Assembly: GCA_037501455.1 (NCBI GenBank)
Contig: CM074857.1
Span: 123,367,501 to 123,431,500, forward strand
Length of the DNA stretch: 64,000 nucleotides
Source: Lantana camara
Lineage: Eukaryota; Streptophyta; Magnoliopsida; Lamiales; Verbenaceae
Direction of reading: 5' to 3'
The notes under the pieces were generated by a model. That model had not been told where the DNA came from and did no database searches. It worked only from the letters and a program-made list of their open reading frames with translations. Within the stretch, counting starts at the first letter, position 1, and every line of letters begins with the position of its first letter. A program made the position numbers and the translations under genes. This document shows, piece by piece, positions 22,861-33,790 of this stretch.

Positions 22861-23253
22861 TTGAAATGTGCAGTTGAAGATGACCAAATTGCAGTGGCTC
22901 TTAATATATATGTCGATAATTGTAAGGAACATTCGAACAACGATGATTATATGGAAAAACAGGTAATTCAAGATCCCGTATCACTCGTATTTTCAAAAAT
23001 AACTCCTGAGCAGCCAATTTCGAAAGAGCCAACTTCTGTAATTCCAGAAACAGATGAGCCGACTTTTGTAATTTCAGAAACAACTCCTGATGGGTCTCTT
23101 GATGTCGTCTCATGGGAACCGGCGGGCAACATTCGATGGGTTGTTCCCGAGTTACACCTTGAGGACAAGGTGGTTTGTGAAGGGCTGGAGAGTGATATGG
23201 ATGGGAATGTCCAGGCTCATGAAGACATAATTAACTTAGTTGGAATAGGATAG
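22861..23253 (+). pseudogene. 3'-terminal polyprotein remnant of the LTR element
   Basis: This 130-codon frame runs into LTR2. It has repeated modules (EPTSVIPETDEPTFVISETTP) and then VVPELHLEDKVVCEG just before the LTR. The L-E-D-K-V tail resembles the end of plant Ty3/gypsy polyproteins. The last about 20 codons lie within the LTR. No catalytic domain is present. Confidence 0.5.
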
Positions 23254-24084
23254 AATTAATATGATTCACGATATACATTAGTTTGGATAGAGTAGGATAT
23301 GATTCAATATTTAGTAGTTTGGTAATTTGAGATTTCGTTGATTTGTTTTCCTTAGGAGCCCTGAGTCTAGATGGTTGCTTTCTTTATATTATGTGAATTG
23401 TTTAGTTTAGTGATTAAACAATAACAACTTCAAATTTCTCAATTTTTAAATCTGAATTCTCTCTCTCATCTCAAACCCTTCAACCACCCGGTCGGTCTTG
23501 CCGGAACCCTCCCTTCTCCCCTATATTTCTACGAGTCCGAAACTACTCCGAAGTGTCCTTCGATATGTTCATATCCTATACGTATCAAGATCTTCGTGGA
23601 CCGTGGTCATCCGTCTCCCATTTGCTGACCGATAAGAAATTTTAGATTGACCAGCTAATTGGTTTGGTTTGACTATTTTTTTCTATTGAAAAATAGTCAG
23701 TTGTCTGAGCGAGTCACCCTTTTATAAGTTCCGCTGGACGACACAATATTTTCGTTCAAATATAATTATGTTTTTTTATTTAAAATTTCTTTTATTAGAT
23801 ATGCCACATAAATGAGCGAGTCAGATATTTTTGTCATGCCATCTCACCAAATCAGCAAATAAATGAGCCACGTGGCCAATTCCGGCAATTGATAAATTTT
23901 CCTGCGAAAAGCGGACATAAATTGCTAAATTTTAGAAGTTACAAGATTTAATTACAAATTTTGAAACGTACAGGACCAAAATTACCAAAATTATAAACTT
24001 ACATGACTTAATTGCAAATTTTAAAACAAACATGACTAAATTGCTAAAATTACAAACTTATAAGACCAAATTTATATTTTTACC

Positions 24085-25180
24085 CCTTTTTTTTTTATAT
24101 TTTGATTCAAATTAGGTTCGATTAAATTCTATGGTATCATCAGGGTTTTCTTGAGATTTAATTGATCTATACTCTTTAAAATTTATATAATTCACACGAC
24201 AAGTGAATAGTACTATTTTTTCATTAGATTGCTTTAATCGAACCATATCAAACAAGAATTACCCACAAATCTTTGACCAAAATAAAGTTCAATAACTAGA
24301 ATACCCGCTTACGGTGTAACTAATACTTTTTAACTTTTTAGTGAATAAATACATATGTTCGTCCATACACTCACTAAATAAATTACTACTCAGTCATTTA
24401 TAATTTTAATTAATACTAGAGAGAATTGGTGCAAACAAGAAATAATAACAGTTAGAAATCAATGATTAACAAGCCCTCTGAAATCTGTAAACAATCTTGA
24501 CTGAAATTTTAGAGTTAAATTGAATGTAGTCCCAGAGAACTACTCAGAAGTCAGGTCCTTTTACAGTTTACAGATATTAAAGGACAAGAATCTTTCCAAT
24601 TTTCATTTTCTGTTTTTTGATTTCAAAAATGAATTGTAAAGTCATTATCAATTACTCTGTTTTGCATCCCATATTTTAATGTGCCAATGTAAGCAGTTAC
24701 AGTAGTTGAAACATGTGAATATTTTTCTCCCGTCTCTAAGCAAAGTTTGATGGTGCGCATTCAAACATTTGGGTATGGTCTTCTGTTAGAAAAAGAAGAG
24801 GAAGAAAAGATAACTGACAGTGATTCTAGCCCGCCTACTTTCTTACACCCCGCAAAATTTGCCCCTAATCTACAACCTTATTTGTCCTTACCATAAAAAC
24901 AAATGATTTCTTGCACTTTAAAAAACAATGGCCGCTTCTTCTTTAGCTCCAAAAACTTGTTATTACAACCTCGCCCCCACCAAAAAGCTCCATTCTTGCA
25001 AGTTTAAAATGGGTTCTTGAGTTCAGCTCCAAAGGGTTCGTTCATGGTATGAATTTTTGCCCCTTTCTTTGTTTTTTTTCCGATTTCTGGAACTGGATTT
25101 TGGTTATTGTTGAAAAGGGTGTCTAAAGATCTGAACTTTAGCCCAAAAAGGGATAATCTTGGGGGAAAAACACATCTGGG
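24085..25180. other. Upstream flank of the DUF868 gene
   Basis: AT-rich intergenic sequence, becoming CT-rich from about 24780. The last 200-300 bp probably hold the promoter and 5' leader; no strong TATA box was singled out. Confidence 0.4.
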
Positions 25181-25204
25181 GTGTTTCCTTGCATGTATGA
25201 AAAA

Positions 25205-26104
25205 ATGAGGGATTTTCCTTCTTGTTTCGGGGAGAACGGTGTTCAAGTTGCTGATGCTTCATGTTCAAGTGTAGCTGGGGGTAAAGCCTCTCAGAATTCT
25301 GTTACCTCCGTGTATAAATGTAAATTGCTAGGTAAATATTGTTTAATCAACATTGTATGGAGCAAGAATTTGATGGGCCAATGCCTTAGTGTTGAAATAG
25401 ATGATGCATCTCGTCAGTGCATCTGTAAGGTAGATGTGAGGCCTTCTCTGTTCTCAAAGAGAAAAGGGTCAAAGTTTTTGGAAGCGAATTCAAGTAAAAT
25501 TGAAGTCTTTTGGGATCTTTCCATGGCGAAATTCGGATCCGGGCCGGAGCCTTTGGAGGGCTATTACATAGCAATTGTCTCAAGAGGAGAAATGGTGTTA
25601 GTTGTTGGAGATTTGAAGAAAGAAGCTTTCAAGAAAACCAGTGCAGCTACCTCACTCTCAAATGCAATATTCATTTCCAAAAGGGAACACATTTCAGGTA
25701 AGAGAGCGTACTGCACCAAGGCTCAATTTTGCGATAACGGTCAGATTCACGATCTCAAAATCGAGTGCGACACAAGCTGCACGAACGATCCATCCCTTAT
25801 TATACGTGTTGATGCAAAAACAGTTATGCAAGTCAAGCATCTGCAATGGAAATTTCGTGGGAATTACACAATCTTGATTGATGGACTGCCTGTTGAAGTA
25901 TTTTGGGATGTCCACAATTGGTTGTTCGGACCTGGTTTAGGAAATGCTGTTTTCATGTTTCATACTAGCTTATCAGCAGAGAAGATGTGGAGCGGTTCGT
26001 GCGATTCCCCGGTTTTCTCTTGGTTTTGTTCTCAAAGTTTCAGGGAAGCTGAATTCCCAGGTCTTGGATTTTCTTTCTTTTTGTATGCCTGGAAGAATGA
26101 GTAG
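25205..26104 (+). CDS. DUF868 family protein, single exon, 299 aa
   Basis: The frame is intronless and open from 25181, but the family usually starts MRDFPSCFGENGVQVAD, so the second Met (25205) is chosen over the upstream MFPCMYEK extension. Recognisable family segments are SVYKCKLLGKYCLINIVWSK (residues about 36-55), a WDL-x(2)-AKFGSGPEP block, EGYYIAIVSRGEMVLVVGDL, LQWKFRGN, and the C-terminal VEVFWDVHNWLFG with FSFFLYAWK. Plant DUF868 proteins are about 300 aa, mostly intronless, and of unknown function. No signal peptide or membrane segment is apparent. Length and motifs indicate an intact gene. Its nearest neighbour is the HSP70 gene on the opposite strand, with facing 3' ends about 1.2 kb apart. 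Confidence 0.88.
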   Translation: MRDFPSCFGENGVQVADASCSSVAGGKASQNSVTSVYKCKLLGKYCLINIVWSKNLMGQCLSVEIDDASRQCICKVDVRPSLFSKRKGSKFLEANSSKIEVFWDLSMAKFGSGPEPLEGYYIAIVSRGEMVLVVGDLKKEAFKKTSAATSLSNAIFISKREHISGKRAYCTKAQFCDNGQIHDLKIECDTSCTNDPSLIIRVDAKTVMQVKHLQWKFRGNYTILIDGLPVEVFWDVHNWLFGPGLGNAVFMFHTSLSAEKMWSGSCDSPVFSWFCSQSFREAEFPGLGFSFFLYAWKNE

Positions 26105-27293
26105 ATGATGCTTGTTCGTTTCTCTTTTGTTTCTAACAATATTCTTTCGAAAATTCTTGGTCTGATCTAATGTTGTGTTAACTGATACGATGCTCTGTTA
26201 TTTCTTAAATTAATTGCTTTCAGTGATGACATTCTAAGATTGCGTTTCAACTTGCATAACAGAACAAGAATGTAGTCAATTGTAATGTCACAACTCTAGC
26301 AGCACAACTTGACCTCTGTTTTATCGCCTTAGTCAATTGTAATGTTTTTGGCTGGTCTTTAGGCTGGTTTGTCCTCAGGAAGAACATTTTCTTCCCCATA
26401 GGTATTTCAGAAATGCGGACCCGTATTTTTCTACGGTTCTGTATACTGTCTGTTTCTGTAAATCGTATTACCTCCCACTATTATTTTTCACTTATTGTTG
26501 GCTACTGTTGCCTAAAGTTTGCATTTTGCTGCAATTTACCTCATAATCCTAATTTTCAGCAAAAAGCAAGGCCAAAATTAGCTCTCTTTGTGTTGGCTCT
26601 TAAAGTATAATACATTTCAAAATCATCATCAAAACAAGAAAAAAAAATCAAGACTTTTCCTTCTGTTATGAGTGGTAATAATGACCAATCTGTCTTCATG
26701 TTGAATTAGGTACATGCTTTAGTGGGTAAAAAGCATTCGGTGCAAGTCTACAAATGTGAAAAGTATTCCAACTGCATCTTGGCAAAAGTCTTTCAATTCA
26801 TCTTGTTGCTACTTTAACAAACTCATTATACATAGTTTCAAGACTTAATCATGTTGTTGGTATTCCCTGCTCTTCTGGATAATCGAAAAATTCTACCCCA
26901 AACCCGACTCGACTGAACCCAACCACAGGGCAAGTGAAAACACTCACCCCCTTGTTACACAGGTTTGGCCGAGCCAGGATCAGGTTAGAATTATTCCTTA
27001 GTATCCACACACGCAACAACAACAGCAGAAAAGTTGACCTTGTTGCAGCAAAACCACCATCTTACCATATAACACACAATTCAGACTTTGATTCAACACT
27101 TTACAGAAAGAAAACACACTACAAAACCCAATCTCACCTTTATTCAACAAGGATTATTCCACCACACTTATTATACAAGCTAGAGCATGTACACCACTAG
27201 AGCTTACTTTCAACTCAGATAAATTAACATGTCGAAGAACACCATAATGTTATTATAGCTCATAAGACACATACATACCACATGAACTCTATC
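26105..27293. other. Convergent intergenic region
   Basis: Contains the 3' ends of the DUF868 gene (plus) and the HSP70 gene (minus). No gene-like frame is convincing; frames at 26413-26610 and 26934-27200 are in probable 3' UTR or spacer. Confidence 0.5.
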
Positions 27294-29012
27294 TCAACCC
27301 ATGACTTTCTTCTGCACGGTGACCAGATCCAAAGTAGATCCATAAGTCCTGTTAAGAGCTTCAGCACACCAACCATGGCCGTCATCTACGGTCGGCATTC
27401 TAACCTCCATAACCGGAGCTGCAGGGGCTTGCTCGCCAGGCATAACCACCCCTGCAAAAGCTCTCAAAACATTAGATGCGTCAATGTCCAAGCACACATT
27501 GATTTCTGGAACACCTTTACGAGCCAAGGGTATCCCCGTGATTTTAAAATAGCCCAACAGATGATTCTTTTCCACTTCTTTCTCATCACCCTCATAGACA
27601 ACGATTAAAGCCTCAGTTTGATTGTCATGCACGGTTGTAAAAATCACGTCTCTTCTAACAGGCATTGTAGTGTTTTGATATATGATAGGTACAAAGCTAT
27701 TTCCATCTGCTCTCACACCAATGCTAAGTGGGGTCGCTTGAATGGTCAAAAGATCCAAACTCCCAAACGGGTCGTTGACACCGGAGGCCACCGCCCCCTC
27801 CAGAGCTGCTCCCGTTACAGCAGCCTCAAACGGGTTGATTCTGTTGTAGAATTCCCTCTCACAAACATTTTTAATCATATTCCTCAGTTTTGGAATATTT
27901 GAGCAGCCACCAACAAGAATCACATCACTTAAATCCTCAACTTCCACCTTCGCATCATGCAGGCACCGTTCGATTAACCTCTCACATTTCTCAAAAATCT
28001 CCCGATTCACTTCCTCGAACTCCACCCGATCAAGAACCTTGCATATTTTTCTCCCGTTCCCCAAATCCACATCAATTTGAACATTCGGTTGTGAAGAGAG
28101 TTTGTGAATAGCATCTTGAGTAGCAACTCGAAGCAAGCCCATTTTCCTTATCTCATCAATCCCACGGATCGAGAAATGAGTGTCCATATCTGGTAAGAAA
28201 TGGCGCATAGTTTTCAAGAGTATGTCTTCTCCTCCTAAAGCAATTCCCATTAAAGCTTTTATCTGTGAAACTCCTCCAGCAGTTGCTGAGACCGCCACAT
28301 CACAAAATCCCGCACCCATATTGAAAATAAGCACAATTTTCTCGCTCCCACTTCCCATATTCTCATGCACATTCTGCTGCTGCTGCTGTGCATATAACAA
28401 GGCGACAGCTGTTGGTTCCGGCATTAGCCTCAGAACTTGAAGACCAGCCATAGCACAAGCTCTTTCAATACGAGTCAGCTGGAAACGACTGAACGAGACT
28501 GGAATTGTCAAGACAACATTACGAACGGGGCGTTTCAGCTGAATTTCAGCCATTGCTTTCAGCTCCACAAGAAATATCGCAAGAACTTCTTCAGGAGTAG
28601 TTGATCTCCACATGTTGTTGACAAGCGCAGCAATAAAGGGGCGCACACCTATGTTTAATGTCTGAACCAAAAAGGGTAGGCTTTTGCTAGCCTGGATAAC
28701 AGGGTCCGTGTCGACTCTGCCAATCAGACGTTTCATATTGAAGACTGCAGAACCAGATAAGATATCATAATCATGAGAGGCTTGATTGGTTACGCCTCCG
28801 GCTGGGATTTCATCTTTGAAGGTTACATATGATCTGATTGATTTCTCGTTTCTGGTGTTCCTGAGCAGTGAGACTCCAGAACCGCTCCAAACTGCAACGC
28901 TGCACTGAGATGTGCCTATATCGATCCCAATTGCGGTTTCTGGAAAAGATGATGATTTATCCTCTCCGGTTGTTTCACTGTCAGATGCTACGGTGTATGC
29001 TGGTTCAGCCAT
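27294..29012 (-). CDS. HSP70-8: Short HSP70, HSP70-8 / HSP70T-2 type, 572 aa
   Basis: A single coding exon encodes a divergent cytosolic HSP70. The ATPase domain starts after about 28 residues: GIDIGTSQCSVAVW (phosphate 1), IVLIFNMGAGFCDVAV (phosphate 2, where typical HSP70 has D-L-G-G-G-T) and VILVGGCSNIPKL (adenosine motif). A short beta-domain-like region follows (ATPLSIGVRADGNSF, FKITGIPLARKGVPEINVCL). The chain ends at KKVMG without the helical lid or an EEVD tail, so it is shorter than the usual about 650 aa; this truncation is normal for the plant HSP70T/HSP70-8 group. The changed phosphate-2 loop suggests weak or altered ATP hydrolysis (inference). A CAG/CTG run near 28378-28393 encodes five Gln. 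The leader has an intron, from the donor at 29760 to the acceptor at 29032. Confidence 0.92.
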   Translation of the reverse strand: MAEPAYTVASDSETTGEDKSSSFPETAIGIDIGTSQCSVAVWSGSGVSLLRNTRNEKSIRSYVTFKDEIPAGGVTNQASHDYDILSGSAVFNMKRLIGRVDTDPVIQASKSLPFLVQTLNIGVRPFIAALVNNMWRSTTPEEVLAIFLVELKAMAEIQLKRPVRNVVLTIPVSFSRFQLTRIERACAMAGLQVLRLMPEPTAVALLYAQQQQQNVHENMGSGSEKIVLIFNMGAGFCDVAVSATAGGVSQIKALMGIALGGEDILLKTMRHFLPDMDTHFSIRGIDEIRKMGLLRVATQDAIHKLSSQPNVQIDVDLGNGRKICKVLDRVEFEEVNREIFEKCERLIERCLHDAKVEVEDLSDVILVGGCSNIPKLRNMIKNVCEREFYNRINPFEAAVTGAALEGAVASGVNDPFGSLDLLTIQATPLSIGVRADGNSFVPIIYQNTTMPVRRDVIFTTVHDNQTEALIVVYEGDEKEVEKNHLLGYFKITGIPLARKGVPEINVCLDIDASNVLRAFAGVVMPGEQAPAAPVMEVRMPTVDDGHGWCAEALNRTYGSTLDLVTVQKKVMG

Positions 29013-29950
29013 TCTTGGGTATTAAAGGTGCCTGAAAAATGAGATTTCAGCAGAATCAATCAGCTCATGATAACTAAATATCATGGGATTAGTTCTTCCT
29101 TTAGAATTAGCGGGAGTTGAAACCTTGCACGTTTAATTGAATAACATTAATTAATCATAAGCCAACCACTAGTTTTCTGGATAGGAAAAATACTATGATA
29201 CACGGCCACAAACACATTGATAAGGACATGGCACGATAAGATACAGATACAATGACAAAAAATTTTCCTTAGATTGACCACATAACGGGTGTCGGATGTG
29301 ATGTCTAACACGACATGAGCATCATAGAACAAAAAGAAAAGCAGAACATATATCAAGGAAAAACTTATTCCCATAAAAATGTTTCAGAATTGCAAATAAT
29401 ATGATCTCACACAGGCCTTTTGACAAACACCTTCAGGATCTTTAAAAAGGGCAACCAAGCAACTACAGTTATACCTCATTCAATTAGTTAACTAAACATC
29501 AGCTCTTAATTATGCAAAACTACCCATATCAAAATGCAGAAGAAAGACGCAACCCTGAGCATCACTAGTAGTGTGCAAGAATCTCACCTTGAAAAACCAA
29601 ATGAGTTCAGCAAATATTAAAACTTTATCACTTCAATAAATAAATTAATGAAAAAGACAGAAGAATTCTTATAAAACAATGCAAACATACAATGCAACAA
29701 AGCTGAAAATTTGGCAGTCAAATATTGAAAGAAGTTTGAGATAAGGATTAAAGGGCTTACGTTGTTGATATACCCTGAAGCGAATAATCGAGTTAAAGTG
29801 CAGTCTGAGCTTTCTAGACAGGTGAAGAGAATGGAGTGGAAAGGACAATATACAACAAAGGTGTCGACTCTCAGACATTCTAGAGCTTCTCAGAGACACA
29901 GAGTGTGGAAATTTAGCTGATCTTTTCTTTATGTAATAACGTCTCCAAAA
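29013..29950 (-). other. 5' leader with intron of the HSP70 gene
   Basis: On the minus strand a donor GTAAGCCC begins at 29760 and a strong acceptor TTTTTCAG ends at 29032, leaving 29013-29031 as leader next to the ATG. A leader exon 1 would lie above 29761. Near 29877-29896 the sequence ATTCTAGAGCTTCTCAGAGA resembles an imperfect heat-shock element (alternating nTTCn/nGAGn), but it may lie inside the exon. Exon 1 limits need cDNA. Confidence 0.55.
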
Positions 29951-30161
29951 TAAATAATAATAAATAAATTTTACTTCCGACCAAAATAATAATAATTATA
30001 ATAAATTTTACCTTTATCCGCCCTCATCATATATATATATATATATCACTTCTGAACTTTTTTAATTGTAATTCACAAACTCAAACCCTTCAATTTGCTT
30101 GAAATTTGAATACAAGAAAATAAGAAAAGGTTACATCGGCACTTTTGAGAATTAATAAAAT

Positions 30162-30401
30162 AAAGTAAGGATAGACTTTAAGCATATTTGTTCTTTTTTT
30201 TTTTTTTCTTTCTAGTTTTGGTTTTATTGTTGTTCGTCATGACGCTAACATGATAGCTCACAAATTAGTTAGAAATGCGACATATACCTGCGTTGGTTTA
30301 GGGAATTATTCCGACTTTATTTCAGACATAATTAATTCTGAAATGCATTAAGTTGCCCCTTCGGGCCTTGTTTCTCTAAAAAAAAAAGAAAAGTAAGGAT
30401 A
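30162..30401 (+). mobile_element. 5'-truncated LINE, 216 bp, with 12-bp TSD
   Basis: AAAGTAAGGATA flanks the insert at 30162-30173 and 30390-30401. The insert (30174-30389) encodes the last part of a LINE RNase H domain (VVRHDANMIAHKLVRNA), a stop, a short 3' UTR and a poly(A) tail. The paralogous segment at 41.19 kb lacks it, which confirms the insertion. Confidence 0.85.
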
Positions 30402-31194
30402 TATAATATATCAATTTTATTTATATAGCTCGTGAAAATTATCAATTCTTTTGATAGTATTTATGGCACTTTTCTTATGTTAATACGTTTCACGATTAAA
30501 ATTAGTGGGCCTATATTTGGGCTTGGGGCGATATTTTATCGGCAGTTGGGCTCAGTTGGGTACTTACAAGGCATTGGGCCAGTGGCCTTCACCTCAAAAT
30601 GTCTAAAGAAAATAGGGTTAATTAGGCCCAACTCCCTTATTATACGGGTAGGGCTGTCAATGGGTTGGATTTTAATCCGAATTCGATTCGAATCGGATCC
30701 GATTTTTGACATGTTCGTTCAATAAAAAGATTCGATGGTATTATATATAATACCAATTGACAATCTCAAATATTTATATATAATTAGGAATATTATGATT
30801 TTTTTTTTAAATTTAAAACTATATTATGTGAAAATGTAGCATTTGTATAATATTATTATCTACTTCCAATTGAGATTAAATAATAAGGGACACCCAAGTG
30901 AGTTTTAAAATTACAAATGACCCCTTCTCTGTTAGAATTTTTTATAATTTCATCCAAAATTTTAATCTAAATGAGTTTTTAAAACACAAAACGCCCCCCA
31001 AAATGAGTTTTTACATCTAAATATTAAATTAATACAATAGTTTTTAAATAATTTTTTTAATGGAGAGGGGGTCATTTGTAATTTTGAAATTTATTTGGGT
31101 GTCTATTGTTAATATATCTGAATGTGAGGGTGTTTTGTTATTTAAAAACTCGTCTAGGGGCTACATGTAAATAAGTCTAAAGAATTAATACATA

Positions 31195-31250
31195 ACCTAT
31201 ATATATATATACACACACAAACTCACTCACACACATATATAGTACATAAA
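31195..31250. repeat. TA/CA-rich simple repeat
   Basis: Mixed (TA)n and (CA)n tract in a long AT-rich region (30.8-32.1 kb) that otherwise shows no gene. Confidence 0.7.
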
Positions 31251-32325
31251 ATAAATGTCATATATCTAACACATTCGATATAAAATAATAATAATATATT
31301 TATATGAAAATATATTATTGTTCAAGATAATTTAAAGTATATATTGAATATAAAAATATTTTAATTATATAGTTTATTATTATTATTTATTTATGAATAA
31401 TATTAATAAATTAAGTTTAAATTTTTTGTTTCATTTCTAACTTTATTACTTGGCGTACCAATCATATCAATGTCATAATAAAGTCATTCCATTCATTAGT
31501 TCATTCCATTATAAAGTTCATTCATTTCCTGCCTCATTCTATTCATGTATACCAATCGTGCCGTTAGAAGTTAGAGCATAATAAGTATGATGAAACGAAA
31601 TTACCTTGCAATGGAATAACATTAAAATAAAATGAATGTGGTAATGGAATAATTTTTATATAATTATTTACCTATTTATAAGGAATGAAATCCTTTTTTT
31701 CCATGTTATTTCATTCTCATAATAGGTAAATAAATATAAGAGAGGGTAATAAATTAAATTATATCTATTTCTTTATCTAAAGAATTATATCTAATTAATT
31801 AGCAATAACTTTATCTGTATTACTCTTTTAGTGAATTATAATAACCAAAATGATTATTTTATAGATTTTTACATGATGTAATATTTATTTTATAGATAAT
31901 ACATAATATAAAATATATCTTATAGAAGATTTAAAATACATAATATAAGACTTAATTACTCTGCATATATTTTCAATTTAAAAATAACAATACTAATTTT
32001 ATTATAAATATAATTATATATTGAATATAAACGTAATAATTAGTAATAATTAATACTATATATATATGTTCTCTTATTTAGTGAAAGATAAAAGACGCCC
32101 TTTCTCTTTTAGTCTTGAAAACTAATCTAATTTTGTGGAGTAAAAGAAACCCTAGCAGCAGCACGCCATTTCGCCTTGGGATAGTTCACTGTATAACCCT
32201 CATAAGTCTTTTTTCCGTTATGTAACCCCTAGTTTCAAAAGAATTTGGTATATAACCCTTTTCTCAATTATATCTAATAAAATAAATATTAAATATAATT
32301 ATTTTCCACGTGTTCAATTCTACCA

Positions 32326-32766
32326 CTAGATCACTGCAATCTAGCACTAGATCGTTATAATTTTTTTTTCTTTATTTTCTTTATTTTCATTTATTATTTT
32401 TAGTCATATTAGATCTTTAAATCTCTGTGTTCGATCTTCATAGAATTTTGAAGATATCTTCACATTTTTTATTTTTGTTTATTCGTTTTTCTTTTTTTTT
32501 TTTGAAGATCCATATTTCTTCCAGGGATCTAGCACTAGATTGTTGCAATCTAGTGCTAGATCACCGCGATCTAGCGCTAGATCGCAGCGTTCTAGCACTC
32601 GATCGCCGCGATCTAGCACTCGATCGCCGCGATCTAGTGCTAGACTGCTGCGATCTAGTGCTAGATCACTGCAATCTAGTGCTCGATCACTGCAATCGAG
32701 CACTAGATCGCAACGATCGAGCACTAGATCGGTGCAATCTAGTGCAGCGGTCTAGCACTAGATCGC
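32326..32766 (+). repeat. 21-bp minisatellite built from a palindromic unit
   Basis: A tandem array (dense at 32525-32766, outliers at 32326-32355) of units like CGATCTAGCACTCGATCGCCG. Each unit contains a near-palindrome (GATCTAGTGCTAGATC), so the array is close to self-complementary. The period is a multiple of three and gives long open frames on both strands (LDRRDLA and SSARSLQ type repeats). These are composition artefacts unless transcripts prove otherwise. Confidence 0.85.
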
Positions 32767-32840
32767 TTCAAAGCTGCAAATCTTCAAAATATTCAAACCA
32801 AAATAAAAGAAGAAACAAAAAGAAAAGAAGAAGAATAGAA

Positions 32841-33130
32841 GAAGTCAATAAGATTTCTTGATCTTCAAACACGATTGCAGAACCGATCGTAGATGTAGAA
32901 GAAGTGAATAAGGTTTCTTGATCTTCAAACACGATTGCAGAACCGGTCGTAGATGCAAAACCGATTGTAGTTAAGAAATATGCCGTAGACTATTGTAGAG
33001 AACGAATCTGCGATGACTATCGCAGAGAACGAATCGGAGGTGATGGAGGCGGACAATGAGAGAAGGAGAGAAGGCAAATTAGCAGCGACAATTGCAGAAA
33101 ACGAATCGGAGGCGATGGAGACGGACGACG
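32841..33130 (+). repeat. Direct repeats of about 60-75 bp
   Basis: GATCTTCAAACACGATTGC with its flanks occurs at about 32870 and again about 61 bp later. Then AACGAATCGGAGG plus GAGAGAAGGAGAGAAGGC occurs near 33020-33080 and again, altered, near 33098-33160. Purine-rich and without a recognisable gene. Confidence 0.6.
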
Positions 33131-33359
33131 AGAGAAGGTGAGAAGGAGAGAAGACAAATCGGTGTTGAGAGAAAGAGAGAAGGAGAAAAGACGAATGAGA
33201 GAGAAGGTGAGAAGGAGAAAAAGTAGATCTAGATCTGAAATTTGAATCTCAACACGTTTATCGAGATAATATAAAAAAAAGAAAATAAAGAGTCCACGTA
33301 AATTAATAGAGAATAAAAAAAAAAAAGAGAAAAGAAATTGAGGGTTATCTCCCTAAAAA

Positions 33360-33790
33360 AAGAGTTTGGCGTCCCTTGGGACTAAATTCCCTCCCATTTC
33401 ACCGCCATCAGTTCTCACCACCATCCACTTTCGCCACCAATACCACCACTCGCTGCACCGCCGTCGTTTTCGCCCACCACTGCGCTGCACGTTCTCTTTT
33501 CTGCTTCCTCCAAGCCACAAAGGCACAACCCCGCTTCCCCTCGTCATTTCATATTATCCTGTCAAATCTCATCGCTCCGGCGTCGGTTGGCGAATCCGCT
33601 GCTCTCTGCGCCGGCACCTTTCATCGCCACCACCGAACCACCTCTCGCTGGTCTCGATTCATCCTTCATTTCTTCTTTTGCTTATTTAAAATTTTTTATT
33701 TTGAAAGATTGTTGTTGTTGTTCATTTGGGTTGCTGAAAATGACACATTTTCTTCTTCTTCTTCTTCATTGCCGTTCTATTTCTTAACGG
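33360..33790. other. CT-rich block with short open frames
   Basis: Frames of 60-149 codons overlap on both strands (for example 33376-33825), rich in Ser, His, Pro and Arg because of CAC/TTC triplets. No domain is recognised. The sequence could be captured gene 5' sequence inside the hAT-like block; I make no functional call. Confidence 0.3.

Larger units (their letters stand above)
20326..23587 (+). mobile_element. Non-autonomous Ty3/gypsy-like LTR retrotransposon with TSD AGATC
   Basis: LTR1 20326-20657 (332 bp) and LTR2 23193-23587 (395 bp) both begin TGATATGGATGGGA and end CCTATACGTATCA. The TSD AGATC lies at 20321-20325 and 23588-23592. LTR1 lacks about 60 bp present in LTR2 (around 23260-23320). 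The internal region, after removal of the nested solo LTR, is only about 620 bp. It carries a gag-like start and the tail of a polyprotein, with no protease, RT or integrase. It must have depended on enzymes supplied elsewhere. Confidence 0.9.
20111..24084. mobile_element. TIR element (MULE- or MITE-like) hosting nested retrotransposons
   Basis: Left terminus 20111-20216 and right terminus 23975-24084 are inverted repeats. Each begins GGTAAAAAT and continues with repeated T-rich modules such as CAATTTAGTC and CAATTAAGTC. Internal sequence belonging to the element is 20217-20325 and 23593-23970; the rest is a later LTR retrotransposon insertion. No transposase is left. Confidence 0.65.

Noticed and set aside
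27282..28440. Plus-strand frames opposite HSP70
   Set aside because: Shadows of the 572-codon HSP70 frame on the minus strand.
32427..32861. 144-codon Asp/Leu/Arg repeat protein
   Set aside because: The repeat period is a multiple of three, so frames stay open in several phases and on both strands. There is no gene structure around it.
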